64,000 nucleotides of DNA from Leptodactylus fallax (GCA_947044405.1 CAMRHE010000462.1:1089001-1153000); one strand, 5' to 3'; positions 1-12,172 are shown, counted from the first letter of the stretch. A program made the numbers and translations. Notes: a model not told the origin generated them from the sequence alone.

Positions 1-685
1 AAAGACTTCCATTGAGGTTGAACACAGTATGTGTACCTGTTACAATATACGTTTCTATCAGCTTGGGTAGGGACTGGAGAAGTGAAGCAATCCCTTATAA
101 ATTATGTATATTAGTAACAGTATAAGTCTGGCCAAGCAGCAGTTAAAGCGCTCTCTTGTGTCACTTGTACATGCTGGACTGGTACTTGGCAAGTTGCTAA
201 CATTGATTAATCCAGGCTGTACACAAGCTGCTGTGACATTGTTATCAGGCACTGGTGATCGTGCCACAGCCCAGAGAGGAAGAGTGATGTGTTGGATTGG
301 ATGTGACTGTGATGAATTGAAGCAGAACCAGGGTGGTTTTTACTTCCCCCGGACTAAACTGCTGACTAGTAAAAGGTTCAAGTCCTGTGTATCATTCAGC
401 TAGCTGGGACATGGGATAAGTGGAAATAATGTAATTGCTGACATCACCTATAATGACTCCCAGTATTTCCATGCATCACTGAACACAGTGTGAGGTGAGC
501 GTGGGAAGCAGAGACGCATCCTCTGCTTGCTCCACCAGTACTCAGGCCCCTATTTCAGAACACACCCTTAATATGGTAAGTGCTACTCTAGCTGTAGATG
601 TTACCCATGCACTGAAATGACATGGATCAGAAGTACTAACACAGGATAATGGAGTTAGATGAACAGCAGTTAAAAAAATAATATC
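1..685. other. No gene recognised
   Basis: Apparently single-copy DNA. Short open frames occur on both strands but none has a recognisable domain, splice context or codon bias. I see no repeat structure before the foldback element that begins near 686. Confidence 0.5.
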
Positions 686-900
686 TAAGGCTGCTTGTGG
701 AAAAGCTGCTTTTTGTTGCAAATTTTCCTGCATTTTTTTTTTAACTAAAGCATGGAGTGAATTTAGCAGAAAAGAGAAGTATTAGTACTTCCCAAATATT
801 TCTCATTGCTTTTGTAGCCACTTTTGGCTAAAAAAAATATCTGTAGCAGGAACTGCAACAAAAAAGGCAGCTTTTCTGCAACGTGGGACCTCAGCCTAAG
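686..900. repeat. Foldback repeat, family 1 (diverged copy)
   Basis: The two halves are inverted copies of each other. The left half reads outward-in as aaggct..gctgctttttgttgca. The right half is its reverse complement and ends in ctcagcctaag. The same module recurs at 12268, 21290, 39611, 39800 and 63268. The arms are rich in TTTTTTGTTGCAGATTTTGC and its complement, joined by a centre carrying CCAAAGCCAAGA..TTGACTTTGGCTC. It has no coding capacity, so this is a non-autonomous MITE-like palindrome. The superfamily is not determined. Confidence 0.7.
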
Positions 901-1095
901 TGCATCCTTTATATTTCATTTTCCAATTTCTTTTGAAGACTCTTGACTTTGACTCAAAAAATGCAGCAGAATCTGCAACAAAAAACACCAAAAAAGGCCT
1001 GGGGGTTCCCCCCCAATTTTTTTGCAACAAAAGAAACAGCTTTCCCAATAAAATGGGACCCTTATGGGGATGTTTTTCCGCTTTTTTTCCATAAT
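901..1095. repeat. Half copy of foldback family 1, followed by noisy homopolymer sequence
   Basis: From about 911 to 990 there is one arm of family 1 (..gactcttgactttgactc.. then aatctgcaacaaaaaac). The rest contains runs such as ggggg, ccccccc and ttttttt with an irregular second partial arm. That is consistent with either decay or base-calling error. No gene. Confidence 0.5.
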
Positions 1096-1150
1096 ATTTT
1101 TTTTTTTTAAAAAAGCGAAGTTCTGTGTGAAAAAATGGACTTGTGTATGG

Positions 1151-1152
1151 CC

Positions 1153-1208
<56 letters not shown>
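1151..1208. repeat. (CTAT)n microsatellite
   Basis: About 14 uninterrupted tetranucleotide units. It directly abuts the left copy of a 15-bp direct repeat (1202-1216) that bounds the next insertion. Translated, it only yields a repetitive SIYL peptide. Confidence 0.95.
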
Positions 1209-1216
1209 GTTCTTAG

Positions 1217-1321
1217 GTTTGATACAGGCTCATTATAGAGCCGAAACGTCGCATGGGACAATAAACCCACTTTTTACTTCACCACACTATGGAGTGCTGC
1301 CTGTTTTTTACATTCATTCTA
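1217..1321 (+). mobile_element. Short GAAACG-hairpin retroposon, interrupted by Tc1 copy A
   Basis: The 15-mer tatctatgttcttag occurs at 1202-1216 and again at 3015-3029. Between them, once the TA-bounded Tc1 copy (1322-3002) is set aside, lies an insert of about 115 bp. It holds a short hairpin (GGCTC at 1228-1232 pairing with GAGCC at 1238-1242), then GAAACG, then an AATAAA-like motif near 1260. The insert resumes at 3005 and ends in TATC repeats. The pattern of direct repeats, internal hairpin and simple-repeat tail suggests retroposition. A related GAAACG hairpin with a longer body lies at 50598-51050. Part of the 15-mer overlaps microsatellite sequence, so only gttcttag is really informative. 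Confidence 0.5.
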
Positions 1322-3002
1322 CAGTCATATGAAAAAGTTTGGGCACCCCTATTAAACGTAATCATTTTTAGTTCTAAATATTTGGGTGTTTGCAACAGCC
1401 ATTTCAATTTGATATATCTAATAACTGATGGACACAGTAATATTTCAGGACTGAAATGAGGTTTATTGTACTAACAGAAAATGTGCAATATGCATTAAAC
1501 CAAAATTTGACCGGTGCAAAAGTATGGGCACCTCAACAGAAAAGTGACATTAATATTTAGTAGATCCCCCTTTTCAAAAAAAAAAACCCCCCCGGCGCGC
1601 TGTCCTGTAGCTTTTAATCAGTTCCTGGATCCTGGATGAAGGTATTTTTGACCATTCCGCTTTACAAAACAATTCCAGTTCAGTTAAGTTTGATGGTCGC
1701 TGAGCATGGACAGCCCGCTTCAAATTATCCCACAGATGTTCAATGATATTCAGGTCTGGGGACTGGGATGGCCATTCCAGAACATTGTAATTGTTCCTCT
1801 GCATGAATGCCTGAGTAGATTTGGAGCTGTGTTTTGGATCATTGTCTTGCTGAAATATCCATCCCCGGCGTAAAAACCTTCAAATTCATCACTGATTCTT
1901 GTACATTATTCTCAAGAATCTGCTGATACTGAGTTGAATCCATGCGACCCTCAACTTTAACAAGATTCCCGGTGCCGGCATTGGCCACACAGCCCCAAAG
2001 CATAATGGAACCTCCACCAAATTTTACAGTGGGTTCAGCAAGTGTTTTTCTTGGAATGCTGTGTTTTTTTGATGCCATGCATAACGCCTTTTTGTATGAC
2101 CAAACAACTCAATCTTTGTTTCATCAGTCCACAGGACCTTCTTCCAAAATGAAGCTGGCTTGTCCAAATGTGCTTTTGCATACCTCAGGCGACTCTTTTT
2201 GTGGCGTGCTTTCAGAATCGGCTTCTTTCGCATCACTCTCCCATACAGCTTCTCCTTGTGCAAAGTGTGCTGTATTGTTGACCGATGCACAGTGACACCA
2301 TCTGCAGCAAGATGATGCTGCAGCTCTTTGGGGGTGGGTGGTGGGTTGTCCTTGACTGTTCTCACCATTCTTCTTCTCTGCCTTTCTGATATTTTTCTTC
2401 GGCCTGCCACTTCTGGGCTTAACAAGAACTGTCCCTGTGGTCTTCCATTTCCTTACTTCCTCCCGCCGGGATGTTCCTCACAGTGGAAACTGAGAGGTTA
2501 AATCTCTGAGACAACTTTTTGTATCCTTCCCCTGAACAACTATGTTGAGCACTCCCTGTTTTCAGATCATTTGAGAGTTGTTTTGTGGGGCCCATGATGC
2601 CACTTTTTTGGGGGGGTTTAAATTGGGGAGAAATTTTTGTTTTGGGCCCCTTACATCACCTTCTCTCCCTGATTGTATACACCTGGCTAAGAAGTTCAAA
2701 GCAGGTTAGTGAGGTTACAAAACCAATTTTGTGCTTCAGTAAGTCAGTAAAAAGTAGTTAGGAGTATTCAAATCAATAAAATGATAAGGGTACCCAAATT
2801 TTTGCATCGGGTCAAATTTTTGGTTTAATGCATATTGCACATTTTCTGTTAGTACAATAAACCCCATTTCAATCCTGAAATATTACTGTGTCCATCAGTT
2901 ATTAGATATATCAAATTGAAATGGCTGTTGCAAACACCCAAATATTTAGAACTAAAAATGATTAAGATTAATAGGGGGGCCAAAACTATTTTCATATGAC
3001 TG
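1322..3002 (-). mobile_element. Tc1/mariner copy A (DD34E-type, inactive)
   Basis: 1681 bp, flanked by TA at 1320-1321 and 3003-3004. Long terminal inverted repeats of about 211-215 bp (1322-1532 and 2788-3002) start CAGTCATATGAAAAAGTTT and end in the complement. The interior holds a broken transposase on the minus strand. The copy is closely related to 29150-30798 but more damaged. It is inserted inside the GAAACG retroposon, so it arrived later than that element. Confidence 0.95.
1550..2595 (-). pseudogene. Tc1 transposase pseudogene, copy A
   Basis: The reading frame would start with ATG at 2595 (MGPTKQLSND..) and stop with TAA at 1552-1550, a span matching the roughly 340-residue family length. 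Conserved blocks are visible in pieces. The GRRK..RQRRR linker, the second DNA-binding helix-turn-helix and the first catalytic Asp in WTDETKIELFG lie in 2024-2425. The GGGSIMLWGC block lies in another frame at 1839-2078. The catalytic Glu block SPDLNIIEHLW lies in 1574-1804. At least two frameshifts separate these pieces, and a run of As and Cs near 1576-1592 replaces the normal C-terminal coding sequence. It cannot make transposase. The intact-looking relative is 29378-30400. Confidence 0.93.
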
Positions 3003-3029
3003 TATCTATCTATATATCTATGTTCTTAG

Positions 3030-5038
3030 AGGACAATTGGGGATTGGCGACATATTTGTAAGCTGTACTTCAGATCTTTTGGTGTTTTCTGAAAAGTATC
3101 TATGTGGTGTAGGCTGTGGCCATTACAGTAAATACAGTACATATAGTAACTAGTATCTAGTTCTGTTTGATCAAACACATTGCAGAATATGGTATGTGAG
3201 AGCCATGTAGATAAGATGTCTAGAAATTAGCTGCTGGCATGTTTTTTTTTTTTTCTCTTATCGACTTCTGTCTTAGCTCTTCTTCACTGGCTACTAAAAC
3301 AAAAATCAAACTGGCTCCTGAATTGATCTACCTGACATGTAAAGTCTAAAGCAATTTTCCAACCCTGTAAGTATTTTTAGGCTCGCTTCATACCATTATC
3401 ATGGGGTGGGGATTGGGGAGGGCTGAGGCGTTCTCGCCTCGATTCGACAGATTTATTATAATTCATGGAGTTACAATGGCATGAGTTATAATAGAAATCT
3501 ACACCAGCTTTTAACTGCCATAGATTTCCGTTCTGGCGCAGTGGGGCCATTCACTAAAACTGGCGTATGATACGTCAATCTTAATAAATTTGACACAGGG
3601 TTTTTTTTTTCATATTTATGTTTATTTTTTATCCAAACCATACCATAATACAGATGCCATATGTATTCATAATAAGCATCTTTTTTCATACTTTATTTTG
3701 GGTTCATCCAGTAGATTTCATTTTGAAACATGTGAAATTGAACCAAATATAACTATGAATATGTATTATGTATGAATAGCTCTGTTGACATGATATATAT
3801 ACACAGTACCAGTATGAATATGGTCTAATCCAGACAATACCTTGTACTTTTCACTGATTTGTTGGGAAAGGAGATCTCTTGTGTAATAAACTGCTATCTC
3901 CAAGTCTCTCAAGATTCCTTCCCCCCATAGCTGTATTTTTTTTGCATCCCACCCTGCCTCAAAGTTTGCCCTGTCATGTAATAATCAGACACAAGAGCAA
4001 TGTGCTGCTGTAAGCAACTCTGTAGTGTGAGTTTTTCAGTCCAAGCTGTTTATCCCTGGCGCTCTTCGAGTAATATTTTAACTGACCCACTTTGTTTGCT
4101 CACCATAACAACATTGCAATACAAACTTGCCCTCTTGTAACCCCACCCATGAAATTCATTGCATGTTTGCCACTCCTGCCCTTGTGACATGCGCTCTCCT
4201 GCATTTAACCTGTGAGTTGCTGGAAGGTATTGGCAAGGAAATAGTTAACCTGTTTTCTTTTTGTCACTCCATCTGGCATCAGACCAGCAGTCTGCTGTGT
4301 GAAATCCTGAGTAACCCTGTCACTCCTGTGAGAGAAAACACTACAACAGGACCTGGCTGTCATCCTCTTCTGGAAAGGAGAATGGACTGTATTAGTAATA
4401 TTTTCTGTAATAGCTCACTCTTTAAGTCTTGGTCTTAGAGGTGATAATGTGTTCAATGCGTGATCTTTTACTGTTCTGCTTCTTCTTTCTGGTTGAGGAT
4501 ATTACGCTGCCATATGTTACAAAGTATTAGCTTTCAATTAAAGCAGAGATATGAAAGCTGTTACACTAATATAAGGGAAAGTTACGTAACCTCGTGGCCT
4601 CATCCGAAACTAGTGATTGAGAAGGAACAAGTGCAATAGGCAAGTGAGGGAGTACAAAGCTCTGTAAGATTCTTATGGTGTTGCAGACTAAAAGCAGGCA
4701 GAGGATTCTCTTTTTTAACTTCCTCTGGCAAGAAATGGGGGATAATATCACTTTTATAGGAACTAGCGAGCCAGCTTGTAATAGCACAGCTAAAGATGCA
4801 CATATTACCATATTTATGGACCACAGGAAGGAGTATATATCCAGAAGTAGGAGACAGATAGGGCTGTGACAGCAGGATCAGACTACACAGGGCTTGTTTG
4901 TAGTCTGTATCCATGGAGACACATAGACTGGCATAAGAGTTATACATAGAAAGGTAGGGGGTTTATAATCAAGTCTATTTTCGCAGTTGCTTCATTTTTA
5001 TTATGATCATGCATGTTTGCTTTAAAAGCTACGAAGGT
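3030..5038. other. No gene recognised; single-copy DNA
   Basis: No supported gene. The stretch 4020-4440 is free of recognisable repeats and less AT-rich than its surroundings. An open frame of about 100 codons there lacks a convincing ATG start or any known domain, so I do not call it a gene. Confidence 0.5.
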
Positions 5039-5350
5039 CTAAGGTTCCACATAGCGAAACGCAGCTAAAAAAAAAAACGCTGCTGGAAAAAATTCAGCAT
5101 AAGCTGTGTTTTTCTCAGTATTTTTTTCTTCTTCTATTAAATATATATAGGCAAAACATTTGCCAATTCCCCACCTAAAAATTAACTTGCTGCTTTTTTC
5201 ATCAATGCTTTTCTGCAGCTCTTTTTTCCACAATGTATGGATAAGATTAACCAGAATCTCATTCACTTTGCTGGTATCGTAAAAAGCAGCATTTTTTTTT
5301 CAGCAGCAGTCAAAAACGCTGTGTTTTCTCAACGTGGGGCCTTAGCCTAA
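5039..5350. repeat. Foldback repeat, family 2 variant
   Basis: Begins aaggttccacatagcgaaac and ends aacgtggggccttagcct. These are inverted counterparts of the ends seen at 7157, 25638 and 48565. The interior contains the family marker cattcactttgctgg and poly-A/T-rich arms. Non-coding. Confidence 0.65.
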
Positions 5351-6975
5351 ACATGTGTTAAACATCATTTTTTTCTCCCTCCAGAGGCTTAATATAATAT
5401 GCATACTCACCTCTTCAGCCATATATCCAGCAGAGAGTCTCTGTTCTGGTCCCCAATCCCCTTGATCTTTGGCCCACACATGAGTGATATAGCCAGTCAG
5501 TCGTGGAGCTTCATGATGCTGGTGGCTCACATGTGAACAGAAGATCAACAAAACTGGAGACCCAAACAGAGGCTCTAAAGCTGAATGGAGAGGTGAGTAT
5601 CCGTATTTTGTATGCATATTTATGCTTAAATTGAAATTGACCACGTATAAGTAGATTTGTGTATTTCCAAGTAAGATCCTATTGTGCTGTACACTAGTTA
5701 TTTAAAAAAACATTCCTGGTCCACAGACATATAGCTTTATCCACCAGAAGGATTGGTTTATATACTGACATAATTCATTACATGATTGGTAGCAACAAGA
5801 TTGTTTCCTGATCGAAAAGGATTTTCCAGGACATGGTGAATTTTACACTAAACAGCACCACGCATATTCAGTGGTTGTTATTGGTATTGCAGGTAAGCTC
5901 CATTCCTTCCAATGGAGCTAACTTGCAATACGGCATGCATCTGGACACTGTTTCTTATAAAAATAAAAATAGCCATATTTTATTACTTCTGAACAGCCCC
6001 TAAAAGTGAGATGCAGTTATGGAAATACAGTAATATAGAATGTATATCCTTGAATTTTTACACTGTATCCCTCTGATCCTTCCACAAGCCTATCTATGTA
6101 TTTGTGGACCAAACCCTACTCCTGCTCTTTGTCATCTCACGACCTTATCATCTGGCCATGGCCACATAGTGTGCTCAAATCATACACTCCGACCAGGACA
6201 CAACACTGAGACACTCTATGGGGGCAGAAGATTATACAGTAACACATAAATTCTACTGGCAAAAGGGTAGATGGTAACAATAAGGGGATTATTGGACATA
6301 GATGGACCACCGACTATGTATGTTCAAACAGTGAGCAACCATTTTGGCAAGAAAAAAACTGGAGCAGTAAGTGGTGACCTCATTATCTACTAGCATCTAC
6401 TGACATCACTGCTAGAAAACCAAACAGTATTGTGGCATGTAGCAGAGATCCTGCTGAAACTTGTTAAAGTGGCTGTGCATCGTTCAGTGTCATCATTTAA
6501 CCCTTTTACCTGCTGCTGATACATTTCATTGTAAGACTGTAGCGACTACACGCTGTTCTATTCCCAGTAATTATACAGATAACAATGCAGACACATTTCC
6601 CTTTCATTATGTTTCCAAACAGCTTCACATCTTAATGTAACTCTTGCCTGTAGTCATTTCCTTATAATTTAACGTGTACTTATATTCAGATATTTGTTCA
6701 CTTACGGTATATTTATGTTTCTCTGCAGTCCAAATGTGAACTTGTTTCAGTCTGTAACTTTCTGGTGTCCATGGGTGAAATCACTATTTACTCAACAATT
6801 ACACTTGGTGGGGCCTCTTAAAAATGAAAGTACCTTCGACATATGCAGTGGTATGCCTATGCTGTACTTCTGCTCCTGAAAGTATTGGTATACATTTTTA
6901 ATATACAGTTAATCTACAGGTTACATTTACTGGCCAGTCAAAAAGACACACTTTAGAGAACATTTCTGTATACAC
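5351..6975. other. No gene recognised
   Basis: AT-rich apparently single-copy DNA. No convincing reading frame, RNA gene or long repeat is visible. Confidence 0.45.
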
Positions 6976-7130
6976 CAGTGTTAATTCGTTCCCCCACAGG
7001 CGATAGATCCACCAGAATTAGGTCCTGGCCTCTTAATAATTCTTGTGCATAAGGGCTGGCATAGATTTCTCTTACAGCTCACACCAGTTTTTTAGTATGA
7101 GTTATAGTAAACGGGCCAACCCATCTAAAT
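6976..7130. repeat. Partial MITE-like repeat with CCTCTTAATAATTCT
   Basis: A module containing ggcctcttaataattct followed by ..gttatagtaaa recurs at about 53860-53960 and 62845-62975. Other members of what may be the same group carry GGGGAGATTTATCA-type ends. Copies are diverged and the boundaries here are approximate. Confidence 0.45.
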
Positions 7131-7156
7131 TTCCAACCTTTTTCACCCACTGCCTT

Positions 7157-7560
7157 CTAGGCTAGAGCCCCACGTAGCGGGACGCAGCTAATAAGTGCAG
7201 CAGGTAAAACCACGGCGGCAACGCATTGCGTTTTTTCCTGCAGCGCTTTTCTGCTTCAATTATGCATATAGGGAAACTGCCGGCGTTTCCTTAGGTATAA
7301 TTGGCATGCTGTGATTTCCAAAACCGCAACGGTTCTGGAAATCACAGCATGTCCGCAGTGTATTTTCCCGCAATGTGTGGGTGGGATTCGCTAGAATCCC
7401 ATTCACTTTGCAGGGACTTTAAAAAGCCGTGTGGAGCTCCGGCCTTCACATGGGGCCCCCGGCCTTGTGGCATAAATGCAGCAGTTTGGCTATGGTGGAA
7501 ACGCTGCAGAAAAAAAACGCAGTGTTTTACAGTCTCTGCAAAGTGGATGGGATTCTAGCG
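7157..7560. repeat. Foldback repeat, family 2
   Basis: Starts agagccccacgtagcggg. The interior has nested inverted segments: cctgcagcgcttttctgctt, a TATAGGGAAAC..GTTTCCTTAGGTATA hairpin, and aatcacagcatg mirrored around aaaccgcaacggtt. It ends in a CACATGGGGCCC segment. The same order of parts is found at 25638-25935, 45880-46170 and 48565-48850. Non-autonomous and non-coding. Confidence 0.7.
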
Positions 7561-7849
7561 AATCAGAACTCCACCTGAACTTAATAAAGAAAAGACATTT
7601 ATAGCAGCAAGTTATTTTAGACTTTTTTCCTGAAGGCACTTAGACATTACTAGTAAAATTGACATAATGTTTTTTACATTCTCCGATAATTCAGAAGGTT
7701 TCATAATGTAACACCTGTTACGACCCCATCATCAATACCAGATGTCATATGCATTACAAAAACAGCCTTGAGTTCAGTAGGAACTGTGAAGTTCTTTATT
7801 TCTCCTGTGGTGGAGCTGCAGAGAGATTAAGCAATAACTGCTACCCTGT

Positions 7850-8452
7850 TTCTCCAAAAATAAGCCCTAGTTACAGTCAGCGCCTCCAGTGCTAGGTTAT
7901 GTCACTGACGTCACGAAGACGGAGAATAGGCATACCGTAGCTCCCAACCGTCCAGGACAAGGGCCCCGCTATCTCCTGCCATGACAGGGCAAAATCTGCT
8001 CACCCACTCCCAAGTACCTCCTCTTGATTCCCGAGTGCCGGCTCCTAGGTCCCACCTCCCGGCCACTACTATGTTGTGGGCCTGACTGCCTATGACCAGA
8101 TGTCAGGTACCACCCCTGCTCGCTCCCACAGACGCAGCCACTCCACTACAGCACCTCCCCTTTAGAGTAAAGGAGAGGGGATAGAGAGGGCCAGGTGCCA
8201 TTGCCACACAAAGTTTTAGAAAGAGAGAGTGTCAGTAAGTTTGTTTCAGACCCACTGACACTGCACTATCAATTGTGAATGTAAGTTAGGGTTACTAAAA
8301 CTAACCATTTTACAAGATTCGTCTGGAGCGAATCAGAAAAGATTCTGATTTGCTCCATTGCCTGAAAAATAAGACCTATCCTGAAAATAAGCCCTAGCCC
8401 TTTTTCGTCAAAGAAGATAAAATAAGACCCTGTCTTATTTTCGGAGAAACCT
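7850..8452. repeat. Element with inverted AAAATAAGNCC ends
   Basis: The left end reads gtttctccaaaaataagcc and the right end is its complement (ggcttattttc- and ttattttcggagaaac-type sequence up to about 8452). A GC-richer interior without coding capacity lies between them. This looks like a non-autonomous DNA element with terminal inverted repeats, superfamily unknown. Boundaries are approximate. Confidence 0.6.
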
Positions 8453-8525
8453 CATATTGATTATAGCTGATTGCCGGGTCCCAGGAGTGAGACATCTTTT
8501 GATGATCATGGTTGATCCCTACTTA

Positions 8526-8935
8526 AAGCCGGGGGCCCCACATAGCGTACACACAGCGATTTGGCCGCGGCGTTTTACAGTACCTGCAAAGTGGATGGGA
8601 TTCTGGCTAATTCCATCCACAAATTGCATAAAAAAATCTGCAGTGGAAATGCTGCGATTTCAAAAATGCTGACGTTTTTGTAAATTGCAGCATGCCAGTT
8701 ATACCTAGGTATAATAAAAGCAGAAGTTCCGTAGAGGAAAACTCACCGGACTTTCTGTGAAAAGCAAGCAGGATTTTTTCTCTCCGCATTTTTCGAGTTG
8801 AAATCCGACGGACCCCATTATAGTCTACTAGTTTCCGCAGGTAGATGCTTTTTAAGTGGATTGAGTTTCCGTTTTTCGGGTCCCCGAGTTGACCCAAAGA
8901 ACGAAGACCCGAATGCAGGTGTAAATTTAGCATAA
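8526..8935. repeat. Foldback family 2 fragment joined to another foldback fragment
   Basis: 8526-8770 carries the family 2 markers: gtacctgcaaagtggatggg, a TATACCTAGGTATA palindrome and ggactttctgtgaaaag. 8770-8935 carries a different arm containing tctccgcatttttcgag. No gene. Confidence 0.6.
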
Positions 8936-11865
8936 TCTGTTTTTATTTTCTGATTGTAGTTTTTTTCTTATTCTGTTTTCTGTGCATGATTATGGGGTTT
9001 CTCCTCTGCACTGTTTACAGCATTTAGTGATATCCTTTACTCCATAGCCATGTCCATAGGCAGCATTAGATTGGAAACAACTCATTGAGGACTATTGGAA
9101 AGTCGTTTCTATATTCTCTGTGCAGGGAGGGGGAGCAGATAAATTGTGACATCAGAAGTGGATTCAATGATGGGTCAGTGGTGTTATCTATAGAGGTATT
9201 ATCTTCTATTGTAATCCTGTCTGCTGTGTAATTGAGGCGATTGTTGTAAAGAAAATCCCTACAGAATTGGCAGGATAGTGACCAGCGTGAAAAGAGTAAT
9301 AGACTACAAACTATTGAGTTGCATACCATTTACACCCTTGCTTCTTTTAAATCTGTTTGAAAATATTCCCATAAAGTCAGCTACTGTCTCTTTGATACTA
9401 TAGTCATTTAAGCCGTTTACTTAAAAAAGTTAGGCTAATTGAGTTATATGCAACAAGCTGGGCCAAAAAGCATAGTACAACAATAACATTCACTTTCGCA
9501 GAATCTTTTAATCACTAAACCCTTTGACTTCATTACTTGCAACTAAACGGCCGCCAATTGCTGCAAGTTGATGGTGGCAGAAAGCAGTGTACAATCCCGC
9601 CCTGAAGGCAGAGTGACCTGCGATCTCTCATTACTACTGGTATTGTTCAGTCTGAGGAAATAATAAGTACAGCACTGAAGCACATTCATTTCTAGAATAT
9701 ATTATTTATTATGTACTGAAATATTCTGCATTGGCTCTATGCTTTCCTAAAAAAGATGCATAAGCAATGGGAAAAGAGTTAAGAGTTAATTCTAAGAGTT
9801 AGCAATCATTTTTACTGTGTCTCTAACAACATACATATCATTCAGGCTGTTATAGAATATTACTCACATCCTCCACAATGACCTTCAGATTTGACCTTCA
9901 AAATGGGTGGCGTCATCATTTAGTGATATAGTGTGGTAAAAACTAATATAACTGTTGCGTTTTACTAGCGACATGGACAAGTCTGTAATTATCCACATTT
10001 CTAGGACAGGGGGAATTGACATCACTGCTTGTGAGTATGCTCCATGTTATTCAGGCCAGATCCAAACAGAAATGAGAATAGTTGTATTTGCAGTATGTAG
10101 TAGTTTAAAGGGTCATGTACCAGATAAGTGTCTGATTGGGTTGTATGGGTCATATCAGATAAGGTCTAGCCATTTATCCTCTTAGGGCACCACTTCACTC
10201 AGGTTATTAAAGAATCTTTTTTAGGAAGCACAGGAAAGTTGTGATGAATTTTATATGGATCATAGTTCATGTATTACATTTACATTTATTTTTTTAATTT
10301 ACACCGTTCAAACCCCCCATTGTCAATGCAGTTTTAAAAAGGCTTTTACGGTGTTGTAGTTGTGGTCAATATGCTAGTAACAGATATCATAAAGACCCAT
10401 TCATTTCAATAGCCCCACGGACCATAGAACTGAGCCCCAAGGTCCTATTCCTGTCCTTTTTTTGCACCTTGGTCCGTCTTTTCTAATTATAGGGTCTGTG
10501 AAAAACACGGAGGCACACATAGGCTATCCTTTCCATTTTTCATGACTGTAATCTTGTGCATAAAGCCTAAAATAACTGACTGCAGCTGGAACTACCCCCC
10601 TCCCCATTGCTCTGTTTGCAAATAACTTTATGCAATGCTCCTTGGCCCTTTTATCTATCTGCCTGTCAAAATAGGGGACATCAGCAGACATCAGGATATC
10701 TTCAGATGTATACATTTTCTTAAGTATTTCATGGTTACTTTATTATGTACTGGCATTGGTATCATACAACTTTGGTCAAACCACTTGTTAAACACAGTAC
10801 ATGCAGCTTGTATGCCACATTTATCACACACATAGCCAATCCCATTCCATAAAATTTAAGGTCTGGTCACTGTGATAAAAAAAATGCAAAAGAAGTGCTA
10901 CATATAAAGTCGCCATATTTCAGTCTTCTTATTAGGTAGTAGATGGGCAGGGGGTTCTTTTTTGAGAGAGGTGCGCTATAATATATGGCTGTGTAATATA
11001 CTGCATGAGCATCGAATTCTGTGCAGATTGGTCGTCCTTGTTCGAGAGTCAGGTTGTCTGTTCTTTTCCTTCTTTGCCACTGTTGTTTTTGCTTGGTGTG
11101 AAGTGAAATGATACATGTTGTATATTTATATGAATATAATACAATTCTGCTTCCTTCTGTCATTACCTATGTTTTATAGCAATGCATACAGCGCCGCTCG
11201 CTTACATTATACAGCTACGATATGTGCTGAGATAAACAAGCCTTTCCCAATATTTAAATGTACTTCTATGTGTATTTTACTTTTCTTAAGTCTGCAAAGC
11301 CCCCATGCGATGGGAATTAAATAATTCTGGAGGGCTATTATCCGGTGTAGAAATTTTGACAGCAAGTGGAAGATTGTAATTACTCTCTTCCATTAGACTC
11401 TGTGGCTTTGGCCAGATAAGCTGTGGTGAAACGTGTGACCAGGGCAGGAGATCATGGATTGTCTTTCCCTGTTGTCATGGCGACTGTGATGCAGGTGGCC
11501 TATTACTGCCTGGCTTGTCAGATCTTATACATCAAACTGGTGCTAAGTGAAAATATGTTGGAGGGCCCAGAAAGAGGGAGAGAGAAATCACCAGCAGCTA
11601 TTATGTACTAAGGTGGTTACTCTGCTTTTATTATTGTTTGCATAGTCATTACTATTATTATAGTATCAGCATTCTTCTTTACATGTTTATTGTTTAATTC
11701 AAGTGGTTGCTTATATTTACTGTCATTGTAGTACAGAATAGAAATACAATACATGCACCAAATATTTAATGACGGGAAAACTGCAGATCCTGTATTGGCT
11801 GTACAGACAGATCATTTTTTATTGATAGTCACCATAATATTTTCTTATCTATATCAAAATATCAA
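8936..11865. other. No gene recognised; single-copy DNA
   Basis: No supported gene. Around 10290-10510 there is a weak palindrome-derived segment (..attcatttcaatagcc..). 11340-11640 is repeat-free and contains a near-consensus RFX site, annotated separately. Short open frames here have no recognisable domains. Confidence 0.45.
11471..11484. promoter_or_regulatory. Near-consensus RFX X-box-like site
   Basis: GTTGTCATGGCGAC is a near-palindromic match to the RFX-family consensus (GTTNCCATGGNAAC type), with two mismatches. It lies in a repeat-free interval. A lone 14-mer of this kind can arise by chance in 64 kb, so this is only a candidate. Confidence 0.3.
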
Positions 11866-11905
11866 ACAGCAAATAATAATAATGATAATAATAATAATAA
11901 TAAAA
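11866..11905. repeat. (AAT)n microsatellite
   Basis: Imperfect run of ataataat units with one gat interruption, followed by an A-run. Confidence 0.9.
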
Positions 11906-11929
11906 AAGGCTAATTGAAAGGACATGTAG

Positions 11930-12172
11930 GCATCATAGATGGGGACCCCCTATTATGAGCCAAAACTGGGAGCTTCCAACTCTCTGAAGGAGCTGTCTTG
12001 TCCATGTATTACATGGTCATCCATTCATTTTAATGTACTACTACAGTGTATGACGAACTATTGCCTTCGCAATCTATAGCAGTTGATCACTAGGGCTGCC
12101 AGGAGCCTGAACCTGCAGCAGTCATCTTTATGGAAAGTCTTTAGGAGACAACCCCTTTAAAAGGTGAAATAA
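11930..12172. repeat. 3' part of a T2/Kolobok-like TTAA element
   Basis: Ends in gacaacccctttaa, the complement of the TTAAAGGGGTTGTC-type end seen in the complete element at 42027-42490. No matching left TTAA end is recognised, so this looks truncated. Confidence 0.5.

Noticed and set aside
1151..1208. CRISPR-like or tandem array
   Set aside because: Simple tetranucleotide microsatellite without spacers; no array of that kind is seen anywhere in the window.
4127..4438. 103-codon frame in repeat-free DNA
   Set aside because: Does not begin with ATG, has no domain, and lies at the length expected by chance in 64 kb.
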